NCBI RefSeq assembly: GCF_016863135.1
Contig: NZ_BOOH01000058.1
Location: forward strand, 1-64,000
DNA: 64,000 nt
Source: Planobispora longispora
GTDB lineage: Bacteria; Actinomycetota; Actinomycetes; Streptosporangiales; Streptosporangiaceae
Reading direction: 5' to 3'
Shown piece by piece: positions 24,520 through 33,100 of the stretch. The position numbers were made by a program, and so were the translations under genes. The notes below the pieces were generated by a model. The model did not search any database, was not told the origin of the DNA, and saw only the letters and a list, made by a program, of their open reading frames with translations. Position 1 is the stretch's first letter. The number at the start of each line of letters is the position of its first letter.

Positions 24520-26793
24520 TCAGCCGACGGCGACCGGCACCCGCTCGCCGGGGACGGCGTCCGGCTCGTCCGGGCCCTCGTCGTCATCGTCGCCGGCGCC
24601 GTGCTCCAGGACCGGCAGCCAGCCGAGCCAGCGGGGCAGGTACCAGTTGGCCTCGCCGAGCAGCTTCATCGTCGCGGGCAGCAGGACCGCCCGGACGATC
24701 GTGGCGTCGATCAGGATGGCCGCCGCCAGGCCGATGCCCATCTCCTTGAAGGAGAGCATCGACATCGTGCCGAAGATCGCGAACACGCCGACCATGATGA
24801 ACGCCGCGCTGCTCACCACCCCGGCGGTCGTCCTGATGCCGTGGGTCACCGCCTGCTCGGTGGGCATGCCCCGGTCGTAGGCCTCGCGGATCCGGCTCAG
24901 GATGAACACGTGGTAGTCCATCGAGAGCCCGAAGAGGATCACGAACAGGAACAGCGGCAGCCAGCTCACGATCGAGCCGGTCGACTCGAAGTTCAGCAGG
25001 TTCTCGCCCCAGCCGTACTGGAAGACCATGACCAGCACGCCGTACGCCGCGGCCACCGAGAGCAGGTTCAGCACGATCGCCGTCACCGCCACCACCAGCG
25101 ATCGGAACGACGCCAGCAGCAGCACGAAGGCCAGCAGCAGGACGAAGGTGAAGACCAGCGGCACGGACCTGCCGAGCTGGGCGTTGAAGTCCATCACCCC
25201 GGCCACGCTGCCGTAGACGTAGGTCTCGGCGACCAGCCCGACGGTCGGCGGGACCACCCGCTCCCGCAGGGTGCGCACGGCGTGCTCGGAGACCTCGTCG
25301 GAGGGGCCCGCGCCCTTCAGGCCGAGGCGGATGATCCCCACGGTCCTGTCCGGGTTCGCGCTGACGCCGAAGAAGGCGGGATCGACCTCGCCGGTGCCGA
25401 TCGCCAGCTCCCGAAGGCGCCGGACCTCCTTGAGGACGTACGGCGCGGTCACGTCGTCGGCCTTCAGCACGATGGTGGCCGGGGCCTTGTTGCCGGGGAA
25501 GGCGTTCTTGATCCGGCGGGAGGTCTCCACGACCGGGTGGTCGCCCTGCACGTCGGAGGTGCCGGGCTCGCCGGTGCGCAGGTCGAAGGCGGGGATCGCC
25601 AGGCCGATCAGCAGGCCCGCGGCCAGCAGGACCGAGACGACCGGGCGGCGCAGCACCGCGGTGAGGACGGCGTTCCACGCGCGCCCGCCGCCTTCGCGCC
25701 CGCCGAGGATCCGTCGCCAGGTGCGCCCGGTGAGCCTGCGGACGGTGCCGTGCACGACCCGGGCGTCGATCTTGTCGCCGATCAGGGACAGGATCGCGGG
25801 CAGCACGGTCATCGAGCCGATCATCGCGACCAGCACCACCAGGATGGTGCCCTGGGCGAAGCCCATGAAGATGCCGTTGCCGGTCAGGAACATGCCCGCC
25901 ATGGCGACGATCACGGTGACGCCGGAGATCAGCACCGCCCGGCCGGAGGTCGCCGCCGCGATCTCCAGGGCCCGCTCCCTGCCGCGGCCGCTGGCCCGCT
26001 CCTCGCGCTCACGGCGGATGTAGAACAGGGAGTAGTCGACGCCGACGGCCAGGCCGATCAGCAGCATGAGGTTGGTGGTGGCCGAGTCGACGTGCAGCAG
26101 GTGGCTGGTCAGCGCGAGCAGGCCGATCGAGCCGAGATAGGCGGTGAACGCCACCACCAGCGGGACCACGGCGGCCAGCAGCGCGCCGAAGGCGGCCAGC
26201 AGGATGCCGAACGTCAACGGGATGGACAACAACTCGGCCCGGATCAGGTCGTCGTCGAGCACCTCGCCGACCATCAGGCCGCTGCTCGCCCTGCCCGCCT
26301 GGCCGACCCACAGGGAGGGATGCGCCCGCTGGACGCCGGCCACGGCGTCGATCACGGGCTGGACCCGCTCCTTGGCGGTCTTCCCCTCGCCCTTCATGTC
26401 GAAGGTCACCAGGGCCGAACGCCTGTCCCGGCTGATCGGGGAGGGCTCCTGCGCGTCGTACGGCGTGCGCACCTTCTCCACCAGGCCGGTCGCGAGCACC
26501 GCCTCCTTGACGTCCTCCGTGACCGCCCGGAAATCGGCGGGAGCGGTGGGGCCCCCGGCCTGGACCAGCACCGTCTCCCCGGCGACGTCGGGGAACCCGG
26601 CCGCGTCCAGGACCATCGCGGCCTTGCGCGACTGCCCGTTGTCGTCCTCCCAGGGCTCCATCCCCCTGGTACCGACCGCGTTGCCCGCCAGGGTCGCCAC
26701 CACGACGAACCCCACCCAGATCAGCAGCGCGGACCAGCGATGGCGCGCGCTCCAGCCGCCCACCGCGGCGGCGATATTCCTCCGGCGTGCCAT
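24520..26793 (-). CDS. MMPL/RND-family membrane exporter
   Basis: The 757-residue protein has two MMPL modules, each with one membrane segment, a large external loop and five more segments. Motifs include GLAVGVDYSLFYI and LFGLSMDYHVFI, which carry the Asp-Tyr proton-relay positions of MmpL proteins. The family exports lipids, glycolipids or drugs with proton coupling. The start is set at 26793, where GGGAG stands seven bases upstream; an in-frame ATG at 26811 has no ribosome-binding site. It lies 105 bp downstream of the MFS gene on the same strand and is convergent with the kinase gene. No lipid-synthesis genes are nearby, so the substrate is unknown. Confidence 0.93.
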   Translation of the reverse strand: MARRRNIAAAVGGWSARHRWSALLIWVGFVVVATLAGNAVGTRGMEPWEDDNGQSRKAAMVLDAAGFPDVAGETVLVQAGGPTAPADFRAVTEDVKEAVLATGLVEKVRTPYDAQEPSPISRDRRSALVTFDMKGEGKTAKERVQPVIDAVAGVQRAHPSLWVGQAGRASSGLMVGEVLDDDLIRAELLSIPLTFGILLAAFGALLAAVVPLVVAFTAYLGSIGLLALTSHLLHVDSATTNLMLLIGLAVGVDYSLFYIRREREERASGRGRERALEIAAATSGRAVLISGVTVIVAMAGMFLTGNGIFMGFAQGTILVVLVAMIGSMTVLPAILSLIGDKIDARVVHGTVRRLTGRTWRRILGGREGGGRAWNAVLTAVLRRPVVSVLLAAGLLIGLAIPAFDLRTGEPGTSDVQGDHPVVETSRRIKNAFPGNKAPATIVLKADDVTAPYVLKEVRRLRELAIGTGEVDPAFFGVSANPDRTVGIIRLGLKGAGPSDEVSEHAVRTLRERVVPPTVGLVAETYVYGSVAGVMDFNAQLGRSVPLVFTFVLLLAFVLLLASFRSLVVAVTAIVLNLLSVAAAYGVLVMVFQYGWGENLLNFESTGSIVSWLPLFLFVILFGLSMDYHVFILSRIREAYDRGMPTEQAVTHGIRTTAGVVSSAAFIMVGVFAIFGTMSMLSFKEMGIGLAAAILIDATIVRAVLLPATMKLLGEANWYLPRWLGWLPVLEHGAGDDDDEGPDEPDAVPGERVPVAVG

Positions 26794-26898
26794 TCCCTGC
26801 TCCCTGCTCATTTTTTACTCATGAAGGTAGAAGGCGAAAGGGCGGAGGACATCGTCCCCGGTGACCGGTCGCGGCTCCCTCCGTGAGGGTAGGGAAGG

Positions 26899-28107
26899 TC
26901 ATCCTTGAGACGTAGGGGTTTTCCGGGGGGTGGACCGGACCCGGCGGTGGTGGACGGTCAGCGCCACGGCGGCGACCACGCACAGCACGGCCACCGCGAC
27001 CATCACGGAGGTGTACCCGGCGGCCTGCTCCAGCCCCGCCCCGCCCAGCGGGCCGAGCGCGGTCATCAGCGCGATCGGCAGGGTGGCGGCGCCCGCGATC
27101 GCGCCGTAGCCGGCGGTGCCGAAGTGCTCGGCGAACAGCACCGGGCGGGCGATCGTGCCCACGCCGTACCCGATGCCGAAGAGCAGGACGCAGGCGATCG
27201 CGCCGGCCGCCGTACCGCCGAGGAAGGGGAGCAGGGCCGCGCCCGCGGCCTGCACGGTGAACATGACGGCCGCGACCGTCGCGGCCGGCCAGCGCCGCTG
27301 CAGGCCGGTGGTGGCCAGGCGGCCGGTCACGGAGAGCACGCCGACCAGGCCGGTCACCAGGGAGGCGAAGGGACCGGGATGACCGAGTGAGGTCAGGTAG
27401 GAGACCAGGTGCATGGCGAGGGTGTAGACCCCGCCGCTCTGCGCGACGAACGCCCCGGTCAGCAGCCAGAACGAGGGGTCGCGCAGGGCGTCGCCGACCA
27501 CCCCGGCCTTCGGCGGGTGCGCGTTGTCCGGGCCGCGCCTGACGACGATCAGATGCAGCGGCACGGTGACCACCCCGAGGACGACGGCCAGCACGACCAG
27601 GGCCTGGCGCCAGCCGTACCAGGCGTCGAGCAGCCCGGACAGCGGCGAGAAGATCGTCGTGGCGAACCCGGCCACCAGGGTCACCGCGAGCAGCGCCGTG
27701 GCCCGGCTCCTGCCGTCGAACCAGCTCACCACCACGGCGAACGCCGGCTCATAGAGGGTCAGCGCCATCGCCACCCCCATGCACGCGAACACGGCGTACA
27801 GGGCGGGCAGGCTCTCCACCCGCGACCAGGCCAGGACGGTGAGGGTGGCGACCACCGATCCGGCCGTCATCAGCCAGCGTCCGCCGTACCGGTCGAGCAG
27901 CCTGCCGACGAGCGGCGCGGCGGCGGCGTTGACCACGATGGCCAGCGCGAGCGCGGCGGTGATCTGCGCGGAGCCCGCACGCAGGTCGCGGGCCATCGGG
28001 CCGAGGAAGACGGCGAAGGAGTAGAACAGCACGCCGTAGCCGACCGTCGAGGTGACGGCGAGGGCCGCGACGATCCCCCAGGGGTGAGATCCGGTACGGC
28101 GGAGCAC
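26899..28107 (-). CDS. MFS transporter
   Basis: The 402-residue protein has about 12 hydrophobic segments and the MFS loop motif GRLLDRYGGRWLM. Its opening YGVLFYSFAVFLGPMARDL and the fourth-segment region resemble OFA/monocarboxylate-type porters (MCT-like), which move small organic acids. This is a family-level hint only. The start is GTG 28107 with no strong ribosome-binding site. It lies upstream of the MMPL gene on the same strand, with 105 bp between. The region behind its start (28108-28215) is unusually AT-rich for this DNA. Confidence 0.85.
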   Translation of the reverse strand: MLRRTGSHPWGIVAALAVTSTVGYGVLFYSFAVFLGPMARDLRAGSAQITAALALAIVVNAAAAPLVGRLLDRYGGRWLMTAGSVVATLTVLAWSRVESLPALYAVFACMGVAMALTLYEPAFAVVVSWFDGRSRATALLAVTLVAGFATTIFSPLSGLLDAWYGWRQALVVLAVVLGVVTVPLHLIVVRRGPDNAHPPKAGVVGDALRDPSFWLLTGAFVAQSGGVYTLAMHLVSYLTSLGHPGPFASLVTGLVGVLSVTGRLATTGLQRRWPAATVAAVMFTVQAAGAALLPFLGGTAAGAIACVLLFGIGYGVGTIARPVLFAEHFGTAGYGAIAGAATLPIALMTALGPLGGAGLEQAAGYTSVMVAVAVLCVVAAVALTVHHRRVRSTPRKTPTSQG

Positions 28108-28215
28108 GGCTATCGGCCGTTCGAATGGATCATGTCTCTGGAGTGTATAGAAGATGATTTTTAGGACTATTAGAGGGTCTGGCGAGTTTTAGGGAGATCA
28201 TTACTCTCGCGGGAG

Positions 28216-28257
28216 AAAAACCTCCGCCGGTACGGATGAGATCCGTACCGGCGGAGG
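28216..28257 (-). terminator. 17-bp hairpin terminator with T-tract
   Basis: Perfect 17-bp arms (28221-28237 and 28241-28257) with loop GAG. On the minus strand it is followed by five T, making it a strong intrinsic terminator for the small membrane-protein gene at 28283. Confidence 0.9.
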
Positions 28258-28282
28258 GCGAGGGGGTTTCGTCCGAGGACGG

Positions 28283-28756
28283 TTACCGGGTGTCGGCCGT
28301 GCGCTGGTGCCGTCCGGCCACCAGGCGGTCGTTGGACTGCCGGGGGACGTCGATCCGCGGGTGCGGGCCGGTGTCCTCATCCCGGTCGTCGACGCCGTCG
28401 CGATCGCGGTCCACCGCCGGAGCGGGGGCCGTGGGGGCGGCGTCGAGCTTGCGCTCCAGTTCGCGCTTCTCCTCCTCCAGGCGGGCGACGCGGTCACGCG
28501 CCTCCAGCCGTGAGTCGCGGACCTGCCTGCGGCGGACGAGGGAACGGCGCATGCCCGACATCAGCATCGCCAGGCCGAGCAGGAAGACCGCGCCGGTGGC
28601 GACACCGGCGAAGAAGAACTCCAGCTGGGTGAACTGGAAGGTGCGGTCGAAGACCGTGAACGATGCGGTGGCGGTGGATGCGGCGGTCTCGTCCCAGGAG
28701 ACCGCGATCACGGCCGCGCCCGCGAGCACGATCAGGAGAAGCCCCAGCACAATCAT
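28283..28756 (-). CDS. Two-TM membrane protein with coiled-coil tail
   Basis: The 157-residue protein has two membrane helices (about 2-20 and 43-66) joined by a polar loop (FDRTFQFTQLEFFF). A basic segment (RRSLVRRRQVRDSRLE) and a short Glu/Arg coiled coil (about 85-108) follow, then a disordered tail with DRDRDGVDDRDEDTG. The layout resembles small LapA/DUF1049-like envelope proteins, but the match is weak. GGTGAG precedes the ATG. It is divergent from the CorA gene and ends at a T-tract terminator. Function unknown. Confidence 0.7.
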   Translation of the reverse strand: MIVLGLLLIVLAGAAVIAVSWDETAASTATASFTVFDRTFQFTQLEFFFAGVATGAVFLLGLAMLMSGMRRSLVRRRQVRDSRLEARDRVARLEEEKRELERKLDAAPTAPAPAVDRDRDGVDDRDEDTGPHPRIDVPRQSNDRLVAGRHQRTADTR

Positions 28757-28876
28757 CGTTACTCACCTCGGGTGTGTATGTCGTGAAACCTCCGCTGCCC
28801 CGAGGGAACCGGAATATTCATACGCGCCGGGAAACGATCGGCATGCGAACCGTTTCGAGACGGGATGGCGGGCATT

Positions 28877-28882
28877 TAGTCT
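28877..28882 (+). promoter_or_regulatory. -10 box of a leaderless CorA transcript
   Basis: TAGTCT ends six bases before ATG 28889, and no ribosome-binding site is present. This spacing puts the transcription start at the start codon. Confidence 0.6.
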
Positions 28883-28888
28883 GTCGTG

Positions 28889-29857
28889 ATGGACCGCACC
28901 CGTCTTTACCGCAACGGCGTCCTGGTCAAGGAGAGTTTCCCGATCGACGACGTGTCGGAGTGCGTCGGCGAACCCGGGACGGTCGTGTGGTTCGACATCT
29001 GCGCGCCCACCGAGCAGGACCTGACGAAGATCGGTGAGGAACTCGGCCTGCACGAGCTGGCCGTCGAGGACGCCCTGCACGATCGCCAGCGCCCCAAGCT
29101 GGACAGCTACGACAGCCACCTGTTCATCACCGCCTACGCCGCCGAGCTCGTGGAACAGAAGATCGACCTCATCGAGCTCTCGATCTTCGTGACGAAGAAC
29201 GCGCTGGTCACGGTGAGGGAGAACGCGGACTTCGACATCGACGCGGTGGTCCGGCGCTGGGACGCGAGCCCGGAGATGGCCAGGTACGGCGTGCCGTACC
29301 TGCTGCACGGCCTGCTCGACCACATCGTGGACGGCTACTTCGAGGTGCTGCAGCCGCTGGACGACCAGATCGAGGCCCTGGAGGACGAGCTCTTCAACGG
29401 CCTCCCGGACGACCTGCGTCCCCGCCACCGCCAGACCTTCGAGCTGCGCAAGAACCTGGTCCGGTTCCGGCGGCTGGCGATGCCGATGCGCGAGGTCGTC
29501 GGGAGCCTGCTCCGCCGGGGCGGAGAGGTGCTCGACCCGGCGATGATCCCGTACTACCAGGACGTCCACGACCACACCCTGCGCGCCGCCGAGTGGACCG
29601 ACTCGCTGCGGGAACTGCTGGGCAACATCCGCGAGGCCCACGAGAACCAGCAGGGGTTCAAGCTCAACCAGATCATGAAGAAGGTCACCAGCTGGGCGGC
29701 GATCATCGCGCTCCCCACGCTGATCACCGGCTTCTACGGGCAGAACGTGCCCTACCCCGGCTCCGGCGAGCCGATCGGCTTCTGGTCCTCGACGGTGTTG
29801 ATCGTCGCCGGGAGCCTCATGCTGTACCACATGTTCAAGAAGCGTGACTGGCTATAG
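28889..29857 (+). CDS. CorA-type divalent cation transporter
   Basis: The 322-residue protein has the CorA plan: a soluble N-terminal funnel domain (1-250, with LHELAVEDALHDRQRPKLDSYDSHLFI) and two C-terminal membrane helices. The signature loop between the helices normally reads YGMN; here it reads FYGQN. The Met to Gln change sits at the ion-selective pore mouth and could shift ion preference from magnesium, or toward zinc-type efflux as in ZntB-like members (GIN). The C-terminus MFKKRDWL is typical of CorA. It appears leaderless (see the -10 box). It is divergent from the small membrane-protein gene. Confidence 0.92.
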   Translation: MDRTRLYRNGVLVKESFPIDDVSECVGEPGTVVWFDICAPTEQDLTKIGEELGLHELAVEDALHDRQRPKLDSYDSHLFITAYAAELVEQKIDLIELSIFVTKNALVTVRENADFDIDAVVRRWDASPEMARYGVPYLLHGLLDHIVDGYFEVLQPLDDQIEALEDELFNGLPDDLRPRHRQTFELRKNLVRFRRLAMPMREVVGSLLRRGGEVLDPAMIPYYQDVHDHTLRAAEWTDSLRELLGNIREAHENQQGFKLNQIMKKVTSWAAIIALPTLITGFYGQNVPYPGSGEPIGFWSSTVLIVAGSLMLYHMFKKRDWL

Positions 29858-29940
29858 CGCCTGCCCGGGGTCGGCCCGGTGGCCGATCACGGGAGGCCGG
29901 ACCGGTGTCAACCAAGCGAAAGCCGGGAATCAGTCATGTC

Positions 29941-29956
29941 GAGGTCCGCGGACCTC
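29941..29956. promoter_or_regulatory. Perfect 16-bp palindrome
   Basis: GAGGTCCGCGGACCTC is fully self-complementary. It lies between the corA stop and the HNH nuclease start (35 bp before GTG 29991). It could be an operator or a small hairpin. Confidence 0.5.
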
Positions 29957-29990
29957 TGTCCGGGTCTGTGGACCGCCTGTGGAGGCATAG

Positions 29991-30731
29991 GTGAGCGCAC
30001 GCGGGGTGGGCGCTGCCCTGCTCGGAGCTCTGGTGCTGTTCTCCCTGGTGACCCGGGAGAGCACCGGCGCGGCGGTCCGGGGGGAGACCGGCAGGACCTC
30101 GGCGAGGGCGGCCCCCCTCGACAACCCCTCGGGGGTGCGGCCCGGACTGGCCCCCGTCACCTCCGCCGGGGACAGGGCCGAGGCGGTCAGACTGATCCGC
30201 AGGCTGAGGGTCGCCGCGATGGGGCCGAAGTCCGGCTACTCGCGGGCCCGGTTCGGCAGGAACTGGGCGGACACCGCCGGGGGCGTGCCGTACGCCCGCA
30301 ACGGCTGCCGCACCCGCGACGACCTGCTCGCCAGGGACGGCGAGAGGGTGAGATACCGCAAAGGGTCGGACTGCGTCGTGGTCGCGATGGAGCTGCGGGA
30401 CCCCTACACCGGGAAGACCATCCGCTGGAGCAAGAAGCGCGCCGACGAGGTGCAGGTCGACCACGTCATCCCGCTCTCCTACGAGTGGCGGATGGGCGCC
30501 CGGCACTGGACGGCGGCCAAGCGGGCGCGGATCGCCAACGACCCGCTCAACCTGATGCCGGTGGAGGGCGACGTCAACGAGGCCAAGGGCGGCCTGGGCC
30601 CGGCCCGGTGGCTCCCGCCGCGCAGGAAGATCCGCTGTGCCTACGCCGTACGGTTCGCGCAGGTCGCCCTGAAGTACAACCTTCCGGTGACCCGCGCCGA
30701 CAAGGCCGTCATGACCGCTCAGTGTCGCTGA
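29991..30731 (+). CDS. Secreted HNH-type nuclease (DUF1524/GmrSD-like)
   Basis: The 246-residue protein has an N-terminal signal segment (ALLGALVLFSLV) and a Thr/Arg/Ala-rich stretch, then an HNH-like nuclease domain (about 95-246). Active-site motifs are VQVDHVIPLSYEW and NDPLNLMPVEGDVNEAKG, with the late RWLPP and paired Cys residues. Secreted members of this family in actinomycetes are thought to degrade extracellular DNA. GTG 29991 follows GGAGG at six bases. A perfect 16-bp palindrome lies just upstream. No immunity gene is visible. Confidence 0.87.
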   Translation: MSARGVGAALLGALVLFSLVTRESTGAAVRGETGRTSARAAPLDNPSGVRPGLAPVTSAGDRAEAVRLIRRLRVAAMGPKSGYSRARFGRNWADTAGGVPYARNGCRTRDDLLARDGERVRYRKGSDCVVVAMELRDPYTGKTIRWSKKRADEVQVDHVIPLSYEWRMGARHWTAAKRARIANDPLNLMPVEGDVNEAKGGLGPARWLPPRRKIRCAYAVRFAQVALKYNLPVTRADKAVMTAQCR

Positions 30732-30794
30732 CGTCCGCGCCCGGCCCCGCCGCCGTGCGCCCGGACCGGTGTCCGTCAGCCCGGGCGGGTCTTC

Positions 30795-30800
30795 TATCCT
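30795..30800 (+). promoter_or_regulatory. Putative -10 box of the aminotransferase gene
   Basis: TATCCT stands 14 bases before a short upstream ORF (30814-30843), at the distance expected for a -10 box. No clear -35 is seen. Confidence 0.35.
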
Positions 30801-30813
30801 TCCAAGTCAACCC

Positions 30814-30843
30814 ATGATCCGGCAGGCGAAGGAACTCCCGTGA
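30814..30843 (+). CDS. Possible 9-residue leader peptide
   Basis: ATG 30814 opens a 9-codon frame (MIRQAKELP) whose TGA overlaps the GTG start of the aminotransferase as GTGA. The ribosome-binding site of the main gene (GAAGGA) lies inside it. It would couple translation of the two. It may also be chance. Confidence 0.3.
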   Translation: MIRQAKELP

Positions 30844-32138
30844 CCTCTTCGGACCCGTCCATCTCCCCGACCCTCGGCGCCGCCGAGCTGACCGCCCTGC
30901 GTGACCGCGCGCGAAGCGACTACGCCGAACTGGTCGAGCGCGGCCTCTCCCTCGACCTCACGCGCGGCAAGCCCTCGCCGGACCAGCTCGACCTCGCCGC
31001 CGGGATGCTGACGCTGCCCGCCGGGGGCCACCGCGCGGCCGACGGGACCGACACCCGCAACTACGGCGGCCTGCACGGGCTCACCGAGCTCCGCGAGATC
31101 TTCAGCGGCCTGCTCCAGGTCCCCACGGCGCAGCTGATCGCGGGCGGGAACTCCAGCCTCACGCTGATGCACGACTCCGTCGTCCACGCGATGCTCAGCC
31201 CCCTGCCGGGCGCCGGGCGCCGCTGGGCCGACGAGGAGCGGATCGCCTTCCTGTGCCCGGTCCCCGGCTACGACCGGCACTTCGCCCTGTGCGAGCGGTT
31301 CGGGATCGAGCTCATCCCGGTGCCGATGACCGCCGAGGGGCCCGACATGGACGTCGTGGAGCGCCTGGTCGCCGAGGACGCCCAGATCAAGGGCATCTGG
31401 TGCGTTCCGAAGTACAGCAACCCGGACGGCGTCTGCTACAGCGACGAGACCGTGCGCCGCCTGGCGGGCATGCGGACCGCCGCCCCGGACTTCCGGGTCT
31501 TCTGGGACAACGCGTACGCCGTCCACCACCTGACCGACACCCCGGTGGAGATCGCCGATCTGCTGGCGCTGTGCGCCGAGAGCGGCAACCCCGACCGGCC
31601 CTTCATCTACGGCTCCACCTCGAAGATCACCTTCGCCGGCGCCGGGGTCTCCTTCTTCGGCTCGTCCCCGGCCAACGTGTCCTGGCTCCTCGGCCACCTG
31701 GCCAAGAGCACGATCGGCCCCGACAAGATCAACCACCTCCGCCACGTGGAGTTCCTCCGCGACGAGGCCGGGGTCCTGGAGCACATGCGCCGCCACCGGG
31801 AGCTGCTCCGGCCGAAGTTCGACGCGGTGGAGACGATCCTCGCCAAGGAGCTGGGCGGCACCGGCCTGGCCTCCTGGTCCACCCCGCAGGGCGGCTACTT
31901 CGTCAGCCTCGACGTGCTGGAGGGGTGCGCCCGCGAGGTGGTGCGCCGGGCGGCCGAGGCCGGCATCGCGCTGACCCCCGCAGGGGCCACCCACCCCTAC
32001 GGCGACGACCCCCGGGACAGCACCATCCGCATCGCGCCGAGCTACCCCGGCCTGGAGGAGCTCGAGGCGGCCATCACCGGCCTCACCGTCTGCGTGCGCC
32101 TGGTCGCCACCGAGAAGCTGCTGGAGGGCGCCGCGTAA
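30840..32138 (+). CDS. Class I aspartate aminotransferase (type Ic)
   Basis: The 432-residue PLP enzyme starts at GTG 30840 with GAAGGA upstream. It has the fold-type I order: substrate-side DLTRGKPS, YGGLHGLTELR, GGNSSLTLMHD, the PLP-ring stacking region, WCVPKYSNPDGV, FWDNAYAVH (the Asp that binds the pyridine nitrogen) and the Schiff-base Lys in YGSTSKITF. It ends with RIAPSYP (substrate Arg). The whole matches the type Ic group, which includes the main aspartate aminotransferase of Mycobacterium tuberculosis (Rv3722c). It would transfer the amino group between aspartate and 2-oxoglutarate. The upstream leader contains a short ORF. Confidence 0.93.
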   Translation: MTSSDPSISPTLGAAELTALRDRARSDYAELVERGLSLDLTRGKPSPDQLDLAAGMLTLPAGGHRAADGTDTRNYGGLHGLTELREIFSGLLQVPTAQLIAGGNSSLTLMHDSVVHAMLSPLPGAGRRWADEERIAFLCPVPGYDRHFALCERFGIELIPVPMTAEGPDMDVVERLVAEDAQIKGIWCVPKYSNPDGVCYSDETVRRLAGMRTAAPDFRVFWDNAYAVHHLTDTPVEIADLLALCAESGNPDRPFIYGSTSKITFAGAGVSFFGSSPANVSWLLGHLAKSTIGPDKINHLRHVEFLRDEAGVLEHMRRHRELLRPKFDAVETILAKELGGTGLASWSTPQGGYFVSLDVLEGCAREVVRRAAEAGIALTPAGATHPYGDDPRDSTIRIAPSYPGLEELEAAITGLTVCVRLVATEKLLEGAA

Positions 32139-32186
32139 GGGCGTCCCGGGAGGACGGTGGAGATCTCGGAAAAACCCGCGTCTCCA

Positions 32187-32213
32187 TGTCACACGACGGG
32201 AGGCTGTCTCGTC
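32187..32213 (+). promoter_or_regulatory. ECF41-type promoter, autoregulated
   Basis: TGTCACA at 32187-32193 and CGTC at 32210-32213 are separated by exactly 16 bp. This is the published consensus for ECF41 sigma factors. It lies directly before the ECF41-type gene at 32222, so the factor probably activates its own operon. Confidence 0.85.
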
Positions 32214-32221
32214 CTTGTGAC

Positions 32222-33100
32222 GTGAACGCCCATAGCGTGAGTGACGAGGAGCTGGCAGCGGAGTTCGCCGCGATCCGGCCCCGGCTGGTGGGGGTGGCCT
32301 ACGGGCTGCTCGGCACCGTGGACGAGGCCGACGACGTGGTGCAGGACGCGTGGCTGCGTCTGATCCGGGCCGACCGGTCCCAGATCGACGACGTCACCGG
32401 GTGGCTGGTGGTCACGGTCTCCAGGCTGGCCCTGGACGTGCTCCGCTCGGCGCGCGTGCGCCGGGAGAAGTACGTGGGACCGTGGCTGCCCGAGCCCGTC
32501 GTGACGGACGGGGACCCGGCCGACCGGGTGACGCTGGCGGAGTCCATGAGCATGGCCATGCTGGTCGTGCTGGAGTCGCTCAGCCCGGCCGAGCGCACCG
32601 CGTTCGTCCTGCACGACGTGTTCGGCCTCCCGTTCGCCGAGGTGGGCCGGGCGGTGGGACGCACCGCCGCGGCCTGCCGCCAGCTCGCCGCCCGGGCCAG
32701 GAGGCACGTCTCGGCGCGCGCCCCCCGGTTCGACGTGGACACGGCCGAGCACCGCAGGGTCGTGGCCGCCTTCGCGGAGGCGTCGGAGGGGCGGAACCTG
32801 GAGGCCCTGCTGGAGCTGCTCGACCCCGACGTGGTGCTGCGCGGCGACGGCGGCGGCGTGGTGAGCTCCGCCCGGCGGCCGATCCTCGGCGCGGACAGGG
32901 TGGCCCGGTTCCTGCTCGGAGTGGCCGAGCGGTTCGGCGCGGCCGACGACCTGCGACGGTCGACGGTCAACGGCCGGCCGGGGCTGCTGCGCTTCCAGAG
33001 GGGCGAGCTGGTGGGCGTGATGGGGCTCACCGTGGCCGGTGGACGGATCACAGAGATCGGCATCGTGATGAACCCCGAGAAGCTGAGGAGAATCAGGTGA
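32222..33100 (+). CDS. ECF41 family RNA polymerase sigma factor (SigJ-like)
   Basis: The 292-residue protein has sigma region 2 (about 10-75, LLGTVDEADDVVQDAWLR) and region 4 (about 110-165, LSPAERTAFVLHDVFGLPFAEVGRAVGRT). A SnoaL-like C-terminal domain of about 110 residues follows, the fused regulatory tail of ECF41 factors. These factors lack an anti-sigma partner and are controlled by that tail. The ECF41 promoter places transcription start at about 32221, so GTG 32222 is the leaderless start; an ATG at 32186 overlaps the promoter and is excluded. It overlaps the CMD gene by four bases, a family hallmark. Confidence 0.93.
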   Translation: MNAHSVSDEELAAEFAAIRPRLVGVAYGLLGTVDEADDVVQDAWLRLIRADRSQIDDVTGWLVVTVSRLALDVLRSARVRREKYVGPWLPEPVVTDGDPADRVTLAESMSMAMLVVLESLSPAERTAFVLHDVFGLPFAEVGRAVGRTAAACRQLAARARRHVSARAPRFDVDTAEHRRVVAAFAEASEGRNLEALLELLDPDVVLRGDGGGVVSSARRPILGADRVARFLLGVAERFGAADDLRRSTVNGRPGLLRFQRGELVGVMGLTVAGGRITEIGIVMNPEKLRRIR

